Below are positions 41,484-52,157 of a DNA stretch of 52,157 bases, in pieces; the first letter of the stretch is position 1, and each line of letters begins with the position of its first letter. Below the pieces are notes generated by a model, which was given only the letters and a program-made list of their open reading frames with translations, was not told where the DNA came from and did no database searches. Source of the DNA: Burkholderia multivorans (lineage in GTDB: Bacteria > Pseudomonadota > Gammaproteobacteria > Burkholderiales > Burkholderiaceae); the NCBI RefSeq assembly GCF_010645215.1, contig NZ_JAAGNW010000004.1, positions 39,410-91,566 of the forward strand, given 5' to 3'. The position numbers and the translations under genes are program-made.

Positions 41484-43187
41484 CTAGCGCTGGTGCGCGC
41501 GCTCGCCCTGGGCGCGGATCTGGTCGAGCGTCGCGGCGGGCGTGCTGGCCGCCTGCGGCACGCGCAGTTCGAGCAGCGCGGGCAGGCCGCTCGCGAGCGC
41601 ACGCTCGAACGCGGGCGCGAAGTCGGCGGTGCGCGCGATGGTTTCGCCGTGCGCACCGAAGGCGCGCGCGTAGGCCGCGAAATCCGGATTGGTGAGGCCC
41701 GTGCCGTGCACGCGGCCCGGATAGTTGCGCTCCTGGTGCATCCGGATCGTGCCGAAGTGGCCGTTGTTGACGACGATCACGACGATCGCGAGCCCGTACT
41801 GCATCGCGGTCGCCAGTTCGTTGCCGGCCATCATGAAGCAGCCGTCCCCCGCGAACGCGACGACGGTGCGCGCCGGATACAGCGCCTTCGCGGCGAGCGC
41901 GGCCGGCACGCCGTAGCCCATCGCGCCGCTCGTCGGCGCGAGCTGCGAACGGAAATGCCGGTACGGGAAGTGACGATGCAGCCAGATCGCGTAGTTGCCC
42001 GCGCCGTTGGTGACGATCGCGTCGTGCGGCAGGCGCGCGCGCAGCGTCTGCATCACCTCGCCCAGTTGCAGGTCGCCCGGCATCGGCAGCGGCGCGCGCC
42101 AGTCGAGATACGCGCGATGCGCCTCGGCCGCGCTGCCGGCCCAGGCGGGCACCTCGGGCGGCGCGAGCGCGGCGAGCGACGCGGCGATCTCCGGCATCCC
42201 CGACACGATCGGCAGGTCGGCCGCGTAGACCCGGCCCAGCTCGTCCGCGCCCTGGTGAACGTGAATCAGCGTCTGCTGGGTCTTCGGGATGTCGAGCAGC
42301 GTATAGCCGCCCGTGGTGGCCTCGCCGAGGCGCGGGCCGAGCGCGAACAGCAGGTCCGCCTCGCGGATCCGGCGCGCGAGCGCCGGGTTCACGCCGAGGC
42401 CGACGTCGCCCGCGTACAGCGGATGTTCGTTGTCGAAGGTGTCCTGGTAGCGGAACGCGCAGCCGACCGGCAGCTGCCAGGGCTCGACGAAGCGGCGCAG
42501 GTCGGCGTGGGCCTGCGGGGTCCAGCCGCTGCCGCCGACGATCAGGAACGGCCGCTCGGCGCGCGCGAGGCGTTCGCGCAGCTCGTCCATCTGCGCGCCC
42601 GACGGCGCGGCGGCGACGCGCTTCGCGGCGGGCGCGATCGCTTGCGGCGCGCAGGCCTCGGACAGCACGTCCTCCGGCAGCGCGAGCACGACGGGGCCCG
42701 GGCGGCCGGAGGTCGCAACGTGGAACGCGTGGCTCAGGTACTCGGGCAGCCGGCGCGGATCGTCGATCTGCGCGACCCACTTGGCCATCTGGCCGAACAT
42801 GCGGCGGTAGTCGATTTCCTGGAACGCCTCGCGGTCGAGATGTTCGCGCGCGCACTGGCCGATGAACAGGATCATCGGCGTGGAATCCTGGAATGCGGTG
42901 TGTACGCCGATCGACGCATGGGTGGCGCCGGGGCCGCGCGTAACGAATGCGAGGCCGGGCTTGCCGGTCAGCTTGCCGGTCGCTTCCGCCATGTTCGCGG
43001 CCGCGGCTTCGTGGCGGCAGACGACGGTGGGCAGGCGTTCGGTTTCGTCGGCAAGGACATCGAGGACGGCGAGAAAGCTCTCGCCGGGAACGCAGAACAC
43101 GCGCTCGACATGATTCGCGAGCAGCGCGTCGACCAGCAATCGGGCACCGGTGGTGGTGCGCGCTTCGAAATCCGGGGAATTCGACAT
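41484..43187 (-). CDS. Thiamine-diphosphate-dependent enzyme (acetolactate synthase/benzoylformate decarboxylase-like)
   Basis: A 567-residue three-domain ThDP enzyme. The catalytic glutamate is E60 in TVVCRHEAAAANMAEA; FVTRGPGATHASIGVHTAFQDSTPM is the PYR domain; the ThDP motif GDGCFMMAGNELATAMQYGLAIVVIVVNN begins near residue 446. It lacks an adjacent small regulatory subunit (ilvN), so it is unlikely to be the main acetolactate synthase. Substrate unknown: 2-oxo acid decarboxylase or carboligase. ATG 43187 is chosen because the conserved domain starts soon after; AAGGGAG is rather far (about 12 bases) upstream. Confidence 0.85.
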   Translation of the reverse strand: MSNSPDFEARTTTGARLLVDALLANHVERVFCVPGESFLAVLDVLADETERLPTVVCRHEAAAANMAEATGKLTGKPGLAFVTRGPGATHASIGVHTAFQDSTPMILFIGQCAREHLDREAFQEIDYRRMFGQMAKWVAQIDDPRRLPEYLSHAFHVATSGRPGPVVLALPEDVLSEACAPQAIAPAAKRVAAAPSGAQMDELRERLARAERPFLIVGGSGWTPQAHADLRRFVEPWQLPVGCAFRYQDTFDNEHPLYAGDVGLGVNPALARRIREADLLFALGPRLGEATTGGYTLLDIPKTQQTLIHVHQGADELGRVYAADLPIVSGMPEIAASLAALAPPEVPAWAGSAAEAHRAYLDWRAPLPMPGDLQLGEVMQTLRARLPHDAIVTNGAGNYAIWLHRHFPYRHFRSQLAPTSGAMGYGVPAALAAKALYPARTVVAFAGDGCFMMAGNELATAMQYGLAIVVIVVNNGHFGTIRMHQERNYPGRVHGTGLTNPDFAAYARAFGAHGETIARTADFAPAFERALASGLPALLELRVPQAASTPAATLDQIRAQGERAHQR

Positions 43188-43650
43188 CGGATGCGGGCTC
43201 CCTTCTTGACGGGAGGGATAGCTTACGCCGGATGGGCAGGAGAGAAAAGGCGGGGATCGCGGGCGGGCGTCGAGGCGGTGCGATGGCTTCGCGTGGCGCG
43301 TCCGATGCCGGATGTCCGTCGCGCGGCGCATGCGCCGCGGTCGCCCTCGCTCCCGTCGCGGCCGCGAGGTGAGCGCGCGCCATCCCGCCATCGGCGTGCC
43401 GTGTCGCGCGGGGCATCCTCGCCATCGGTCGACGGACGGGCGCACGCGACGTTCGCTGCCCGTTGCGCCAAGATGATCGCACGATGACGCCAACATGACG
43501 CCCCGCCGCGCATTGCGCCGCGCGCCGCCGCAAATCGCGCGCGCCGCCGCGGCATTGTTTCCGGGGCCGACGCAGCGCACGGAATCGTTAGGCAAATGCC
43601 CGGCGGCCGCCCGATACTGGCGTACCGCATCGCGTTCGCCAGGAGGCTCC
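43188..43650. other. Divergent intergenic region with no recognised gene
   Basis: These 463 bp lie between the ThDP enzyme gene and the exchanger gene. They are GC rich, with short local repeats (GATGACGCC / CATGACGCC near 43483-43503), but no convincing open frame, RNA gene or clear promoter was found. Confidence 0.5.
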
Positions 43651-44928
43651 GTGCCGTCGTCACGCCCATTCCTATCCGCCTTCCTGCTGCCCGTCGGCGC
43701 CGCGCGCGTCGCGATGCTGCCCGCACTCGCGCTGCGCGCCGGCGGCGCGAGCGTCGGCCTCGCGCTCGACGCCGCGAGCGTCGGCCTCGCGCTCGACGCC
43801 GCGTGCTTCGGCGTCGCGATCCTCGCGGCCGGCTTCATGCTGTCGTGGGGTGCGGAAACCGCCGAGCGTTATATCGCGGCGGGCTTCGTGATCGCGCTGG
43901 TCGCGCTCGTCACGGTGCTGCCCGAGTACGCGGTCGACATCTACTACGCATTCCGCGCGGGACAGGATCCGCAATCGGGCTACGTGGCCTACGCGGCCGC
44001 CAACATGACGGGCGCGAACCGCATGCTGATCGGGCTCGCGTGGCCGCTGCTCGTGGTGCTGCACTGCTGGCGCTACCGGCGTCGCGCGGTGGAGCTGGCG
44101 CCGCAGAACGCGATCGAGATCGTGTTCCTCGGGCTCGCGAGCGCGTACGCGTTCGTGATCGTGCTGAAGAACCGCATCGGGCTGGTCGACTTCGTGGTGC
44201 TCGCGGCGCTGTTCTTCTTCTATCTGTGGCGCACCGCGCAGGCCGAGCCCGAGGCGGGCGACGACGAGGACGCCGAGCCCGGCCCCGGCGCGTTCGTCGC
44301 CACGCTCGCGCCCGGGCCGCGCTGGGCCGCGATCGGCGCGATGACCGCGCTGTCGGCGGCGGTGATCCTGTCGAGCGCGGAGCCGTTCGCGGAATCGCTC
44401 GTGAAGCTCGGCGGCCAGCTGGGCAGCGACCGCTTCCTGCTGATCCAGTGGCTCGCGCCGCTCGCGAGCGAGGCGCCGGCAGTGACGATCGCGGTGATCT
44501 TCGTGCTCAACCAGCGCGCGCGGGCCGGCCTGTCGGCGATGATCAGCGACAAGATCAACCAGTGGACGCTGCTGGTCGGCATGCTGCCGATCGCGATGAG
44601 CGTCGGCGCGGGCGCGCTGACCTCGCTGCCGCTCGACGCGCGGCAGCACGAGGAGTTCTTCCTGACCGCCGCGCAGTCGCTGTTCGGGCTCGCGCTGCTG
44701 TTGCGGCTGCGGCTCGGGCTGGCCGGCGCGGCCGCGCTGTTCGTGCTGTTCGCGACGCAGATCGGCAGCGCGATGGCGTGGCAGGCGCAGCCGGAACGCG
44801 AGATCGCCGCGCTGACCTGGATGGCGTGGCTCTACATGGCGCTCGCCGCGGGGGTGTTCGCGGCCAACGGGCGGCGGCTCGCGGCGCTGGTGCGCGCCGC
44901 GCTGGGCCGCGCGCCCGTTGCATCGTGA
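43651..44928 (+). CDS. Sodium/calcium exchanger-family membrane protein
   Basis: A 425-residue cation antiporter with two inverted modules. The first module has GFVIALVALVTVLPEYAVDIYYAF and AYAAANMTGANRMLIGLAWPL; the second has WLAPLASEAPAVTIAVIFVLNQRARAGLSAMISDKINQWTLLVGMLPIAMS. These carry the acidic and polar residues expected of the alpha repeats. An acidic linker (EPEAGDDEDAEPGPG) lies between. The start is GTG 43651, with AGGAGG five bases upstream, which decides against the ATG at 43495. An in-frame 27-bp duplication sits in the N-terminal part. Ion specificity cannot be read. Confidence 0.85.
   Translation: MPSSRPFLSAFLLPVGAARVAMLPALALRAGGASVGLALDAASVGLALDAACFGVAILAAGFMLSWGAETAERYIAAGFVIALVALVTVLPEYAVDIYYAFRAGQDPQSGYVAYAAANMTGANRMLIGLAWPLLVVLHCWRYRRRAVELAPQNAIEIVFLGLASAYAFVIVLKNRIGLVDFVVLAALFFFYLWRTAQAEPEAGDDEDAEPGPGAFVATLAPGPRWAAIGAMTALSAAVILSSAEPFAESLVKLGGQLGSDRFLLIQWLAPLASEAPAVTIAVIFVLNQRARAGLSAMISDKINQWTLLVGMLPIAMSVGAGALTSLPLDARQHEEFFLTAAQSLFGLALLLRLRLGLAGAAALFVLFATQIGSAMAWQAQPEREIAALTWMAWLYMALAAGVFAANGRRLAALVRAALGRAPVAS
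43747..43800 (+). repeat. Perfect 27-bp tandem duplication
   Basis: Bases 43747-43773 are repeated exactly at 43774-43800, adding a second copy of the nine residues ASVGLALDA within the first hydrophobic region of the exchanger. Confidence 0.95.
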
Positions 44929-44941
44929 CGGGCGGTGCGGC

Positions 44942-46330
<1,389 letters not shown>

Positions 46331-46358
46331 TTGTCTTTCCTGTCATGCAATATAAGTA

Positions 46359-47483
46359 TCAACGCGCCGGCAAGGGCAGGCACATGGCGAGCCAGGCGGG
46401 CGTCGTGGGGGACAGCTGCTGCGCGACGTTCAGGTAGCGGCCGTCGAGCCGCGCAGCGAGGTAAAACAGTTCGGTGGCGTTCTTCGGGTCCCATGGGCCC
46501 GAGTAGCCGGGCAGGCCCGCTTCGCGGCGCTTCGCGTCGAACGCCACCGGCGAATTGACGAATTCCTCGTGGGTCTTCTCGCCGCGCGCGTACGGCTCGA
46601 GCCAGTTCAGCGCGGTCGCGAGCGACGCCCCGTCGGCCGCGCGCTCGCGCAGCCAGTTGCGGTTGAAGCGGCGCGCCGCGAGCGCGGCCGTCGCGAGCGG
46701 CTGCAGGTCGTAGACCGCGTAGTGCAGCGCGTCGCGCTCCTCGAAGTCGACGGTCGTGCCGTCCGGCTTCAGGTTGTCGGCGAGATGCTCGGCGAACAGC
46801 CGCTGCGCGGCGTTCATCATGCGCCGGTCGCCGAGCGTGAACGCCGACAGCGCGATCAGCTTGATCCGGTGGCTCTGCCAGTTGTTGCGCCAGGTGCCCG
46901 CGAGCGGGCGCTTCTGCGCGTCGACCTGCTGCACGTAGCCGTTGCCGAGCTTCGCGATGAAGGCCGCGGTCGCGTTGCGGGTCTTCACCGGCAGCACGCT
47001 CGCGGTCATGTCGTAGGCGAGGATCAGGCTTTCGAAGCGGGTCTCGTCGATCGGGTTGAAGCTCGGCTGGTAGGTTTTCACCCACGCCGACAGGAAGCGG
47101 TCGACGAGCGCCAGGTAGCGGCTCTGGTTCGTCACGCGCCACGCGAGCGCCGCGTTGCGCATCAGTTCGAGGTCCTTCAGCGCCTCTTCGCTCTGGTCGT
47201 GGATGCCCTCGCCCGGCAGCGTGCCCTCGGTGTGCACGCGCGGCAGCGCCTTCGGCAGGTCGCCCAGGCGCGCGTCGACGCCGCGGATCAGCGCCTGCAC
47301 CCCGGGCTCCGCCGAGGTCGTCTCGTTGCTTTGCAGCGCGGGCGCGGCGCAGAAATTCATCGCGGCGCGCGCGGGGCCGGCGGCCGCGAACGCGATGCAC
47401 GCGCACAGGGCCCGGGCGAGCACCCGGGCGCCCGCCCGTCGCGGCAGCGCCCCTGCGTTGCCCGGAAATCTCATACGCACCAT
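46359..47483 (-). CDS. Secreted alginate-lyase-like protein
   Basis: A 374-residue protein with an N-terminal signal (arginines, then ARALCACIAFAAAGPARA) and an alpha/alpha-barrel alginate_lyase-type domain: TYQPSFNPIDETRFESLILAYDM, GTWRNNWQSHRIKLIALSAFTLGD, and VDFEERDALHYAVYDLQPLATAAL. The NNW..H and Y residues are in the usual places for this family. Substrate may be alginate or another uronic-acid polymer. ATG 47483 follows AAGGAGTTCCGC; a second ATG nine bases later is possible. It is upstream of sdaA on the same strand, with no obvious functional tie. Confidence 0.8.
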   Translation of the reverse strand: MVRMRFPGNAGALPRRAGARVLARALCACIAFAAAGPARAAMNFCAAPALQSNETTSAEPGVQALIRGVDARLGDLPKALPRVHTEGTLPGEGIHDQSEEALKDLELMRNAALAWRVTNQSRYLALVDRFLSAWVKTYQPSFNPIDETRFESLILAYDMTASVLPVKTRNATAAFIAKLGNGYVQQVDAQKRPLAGTWRNNWQSHRIKLIALSAFTLGDRRMMNAAQRLFAEHLADNLKPDGTTVDFEERDALHYAVYDLQPLATAALAARRFNRNWLRERAADGASLATALNWLEPYARGEKTHEEFVNSPVAFDAKRREAGLPGYSGPWDPKNATELFYLAARLDGRYLNVAQQLSPTTPAWLAMCLPLPAR

Positions 47484-47546
47484 GCGGAACTCCTTCTTTG
47501 GCTGGATCGCGGTGTGAGATGTTAGCCGGACTTGCGCGCGAACGCG

Positions 47547-47576
47547 AAAACCGCACGCCACCCGGGGGGCGTGCGG
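47547..47576 (-). terminator. Rho-independent terminator of the gcvTHP operon
   Basis: A 9-bp perfect stem CCGCACGCC / GGCGTGCGG, followed on the minus strand by four U. It lies 33 bp after the gcvP stop codon. Confidence 0.85.
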
Positions 47577-47609
47577 TGCGTCAGCGCGGTGCGGGGCGCA
47601 AACGGGACG

Positions 47610-50474
<2,865 letters not shown>

Positions 50475-50570
50475 GGCGATCCTGTGTCGACCAGGGCGAC
50501 GTGCCCTGGTCTCTCGCGGCGCCCGCCCCTGGCTGGGAGCGTGGCGTGCGCCGCGACGTGGGTGGGAGGG

Positions 50571-50951
50571 TTAGTCGACCAGCTTCTTGTAGGCTGCCGC
50601 GTCGAGCAGGCCGTTCGTGTTGGCGTCGGCCGCCAGCTTGATCTTGAACAGCCAGACGTCGTACGGCTCGCTGTTGACGTCCTCGGGGGTGTCGGTGGCG
50701 TCCGCGTTGATCGCGACCACCTCGCCCGAGACCGGCGAGTAGATATCCGAGGCGGCTTTCACCGATTCGACGACGCCGATCGCGTCGCCCGCCTTCACGT
50801 GCTTGCCGACGGGCGGCAGTTCGAGGAAGACGATGTCGCCGAGCGTGTTCTGCGCGTGATCGGTGATGCCGATCGTCAGCGTGCCGTCAGCTTCGGTACG
50901 GATCCACTCGTGTTCGTCGGTGTACTTCAGGTCGGCCGGGACGTTGCTCAT
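50571..50951 (-). CDS. gcvH: Glycine cleavage system H protein
   Basis: A 126-residue lipoyl carrier shuttling between P, T and L proteins. The lipoylated lysine is K65 in [19 protein letters not shown]. It starts [16 protein letters not shown] as expected. AGGAGCATTCC precedes ATG 50951. It lies 64 bp after gcvT and 96 bp before gcvP. Confidence 0.97.
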   Translation of the reverse strand: MSNVPADLKYTDEHEWIRTEADGTLTIGITDHAQNTLGDIVFLELPPVGKHVKAGDAIGVVESVKAASDIYSPVSGEVVAINADATDTPEDVNSEPYDVWLFKIKLAADANTNGLLDAAAYKKLVD

Positions 50952-51015
50952 GGAATGCTCCTGGTTTTGATTCGTTGAATGTTCTTGATTAGGGTCGGGC
51001 GCCGCGGATGGCCGC

Positions 51016-52134
51016 TCAGGCGGCCAGCACCTTGCCGTTGCGCACGAACGGCAGTTTTACCACGCGCGCGGGAAGCTGTTTATCGCGGATCTGGACCTGC
51101 ACGGTGTCGCCGATCGCGACGCCGGCGGGAACCCGCGCGAAGGCGATCGATTCCTGCATCGACGGGGAGAAGGTGCCGCTCGTGATCTCGCCGTCGCCGT
51201 GCGCGGTGACGACCTTCTGATGGGCGCGCAGCACGCCGCCCGCCTTGCCGTTCTCCTTTTGCAGGATCAGGCCGACGAACGCGGCGCGCGTGCCGTTGGC
51301 TTCGAGCGCGGCGCGGCCGACGAAGGGGCGCGGTGCGACGAGGTCGACCGTCCAGGCGAGGCCGGCGTCGAGCGGCGACACGGTGTCGTCCATGTCCTGC
51401 CCGTACAGGTTCATGCCGGCTTCGAGGCGCAGCGTGTCGCGCGCGCCGAGGCCGCAGGGGCGCACGCCGTTTGCGTTCAGCGCGGCCCACAGCGCTTCGA
51501 CGTGGGCGGCGGGCACGATGATCTCGAAGCCGTCTTCGCCGGTGTAGCCGGTGCGCGCGATGGTCAGCTCGCCGAACGGCGTTTGCGCGACGCGCGCGGC
51601 GTTGAACGGCTTCAGCTCGCTCGTCGCGCTGCGCGCGGCGGGCACGGTGTCCCAGGCTTTCGCGCGGGCGTTCGGGCCCTGCACCGCGACGATCGACAGG
51701 TCGCGGCGCGGCGTGATCACGAGGCCGTAGCCGCCTTCGGCGTTGAGCTGGCCGAACCAGGCGAGATCCTTGTCCGCCGTGCCGGCGTTGACGACCACGC
51801 GGAAGAAGTCTTCGGTGAAGTAATAGACGATCAGGTCGTCGATCACGCCGCCCTGCGGGTTGAGCAGGCACGAGTAGAGCGCCTTGCCGGGCGTCTGGAG
51901 CTTCGCGACGTTGTTCGCGAGCGCGTGCTCGAAGAAGGCGCGCACGCGCGCGCCGGTGAAGTCGACCACGCACATGTGCGACACGTCGAACATGCCGGCG
52001 TCGGTGCGGACGGCCTGATGCTCGTCGATCTGCGAACCGTAGTTGACGGGCATGTCCCAGCCGCCGAAGTCGACCATGCGGGCGTTGAGCGCAGCATGCG
52101 CGGCGTGGAGCGGGGTGTGTTTGAGTGCGGTCAT
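51016..52134 (-). CDS. gcvT: Glycine cleavage system aminomethyltransferase, T protein
   Basis: A 372-residue folate-dependent enzyme that releases ammonia from the H-bound intermediate and forms methylene-tetrahydrofolate. [83 protein letters not shown] and [12 protein letters not shown] are diagnostic. Full length. It is first in gcvT-gcvH-gcvP. The leader, where a glycine riboswitch is common in this group, lies almost wholly beyond the window end (23 bp visible). Confidence 0.97.
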   Translation of the reverse strand: MTALKHTPLHAAHAALNARMVDFGGWDMPVNYGSQIDEHQAVRTDAGMFDVSHMCVVDFTGARVRAFFEHALANNVAKLQTPGKALYSCLLNPQGGVIDDLIVYYFTEDFFRVVVNAGTADKDLAWFGQLNAEGGYGLVITPRRDLSIVAVQGPNARAKAWDTVPAARSATSELKPFNAARVAQTPFGELTIARTGYTGEDGFEIIVPAAHVEALWAALNANGVRPCGLGARDTLRLEAGMNLYGQDMDDTVSPLDAGLAWTVDLVAPRPFVGRAALEANGTRAAFVGLILQKENGKAGGVLRAHQKVVTAHGDGEITSGTFSPSMQESIAFARVPAGVAIGDTVQVQIRDKQLPARVVKLPFVRNGKVLAA

Positions 52135-52157
52135 CGAGGCCTCGGGCGGCGCGCCGG

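Noticed and set aside
41484-43838. Long N-terminal extension of the ThDP enzyme (to 784 residues)
   Set aside because: The extension is low-complexity Arg/Ala sequence with no domain; the conserved fold begins just after the ATG at 43187.
52135-52157. Glycine riboswitch upstream of gcvT
   Set aside because: Expected in this lineage, but only 23 bp of leader lie inside the window, so it cannot be seen.

Overview
This is a GC-rich window from a betaproteobacterial chromosome, almost certainly Burkholderia sensu lato. The clues are the ATP synthase operon layout (atpIBEFHAGDC), the order atp - acyl-CoA synthetase - periplasmic dehydratase - hemE - priA - putA, and protein sequences nearly identical to remembered Burkholderia homologues. 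In these genomes the atp operon lies on the large chromosome, fairly near the origin. No tRNA, rRNA, insertion sequence, prophage or CRISPR array was found.

Layout. 1-7.4 kb: F1Fo ATP synthase operon, with atpI cut by the window edge, closed by an intrinsic terminator. 7.5-14.7 kb: acyl-CoA synthetase, PheC-type cyclohexadienyl dehydratase (minus strand), hemE, priA with two DnaA boxes upstream, and a 48-residue membrane peptide. 14.8-22.3 kb: amino-acid use, with self-regulated trifunctional putA behind three GTTGCA operator motifs, a branched-chain-type binding protein, a methionine-type aminotransferase and a polar amino-acid binding protein. 22.4-27.4 kb: a PadR regulator with its operator, a CadR/CadA heavy-metal efflux pair, a Gly/His-rich zinc-ribbon protein and an AraC-GyrI regulator. 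27.7-30.3 kb: a CmpX-like channel and an acyltransferase. 30.6-40.0 kb: ethanolamine catabolism without a microcompartment (permease, eutBC, exaC, eutR), interrupted by a LysR/MFS pair. 40.4-43.2 kb: a glycosyltransferase-9-like gene with a ThDP enzyme. 43.7-47.5 kb: a cation exchanger, serine dehydratase and alginate-lyase-like protein. 47.6-52.1 kb: the glycine cleavage operon gcvTHP. SdaA, Gcv, PutA and Eut all feed amino acids or amines to central carbon and ammonia.

The most striking observation is a series of five apparent deletions of roughly 50-75 bp inside otherwise well conserved genes: atpE (frameshift), atpG (in frame), cadA (frameshift), the CmpX-like gene (in frame) and gcvP (in frame, apparently between direct repeats). 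An ATP synthase lacking both an intact c ring and the base of the gamma coiled coil should not work, so a systematic assembly collapse is the leading explanation, although real deletions cannot be excluded from sequence alone. The best regulatory finding is the putA leader, where three GTTGCA motifs match the known PutA ribbon-helix-helix operator core and also build a terminator-like hairpin. Nothing here clearly qualifies as a wholly new system. The less described pieces are the zinc-ribbon partner of CadA, the glycosyltransferase/ThDP operon, three families of degenerate or perfect DNA repeats, and a possible minus-strand small RNA.
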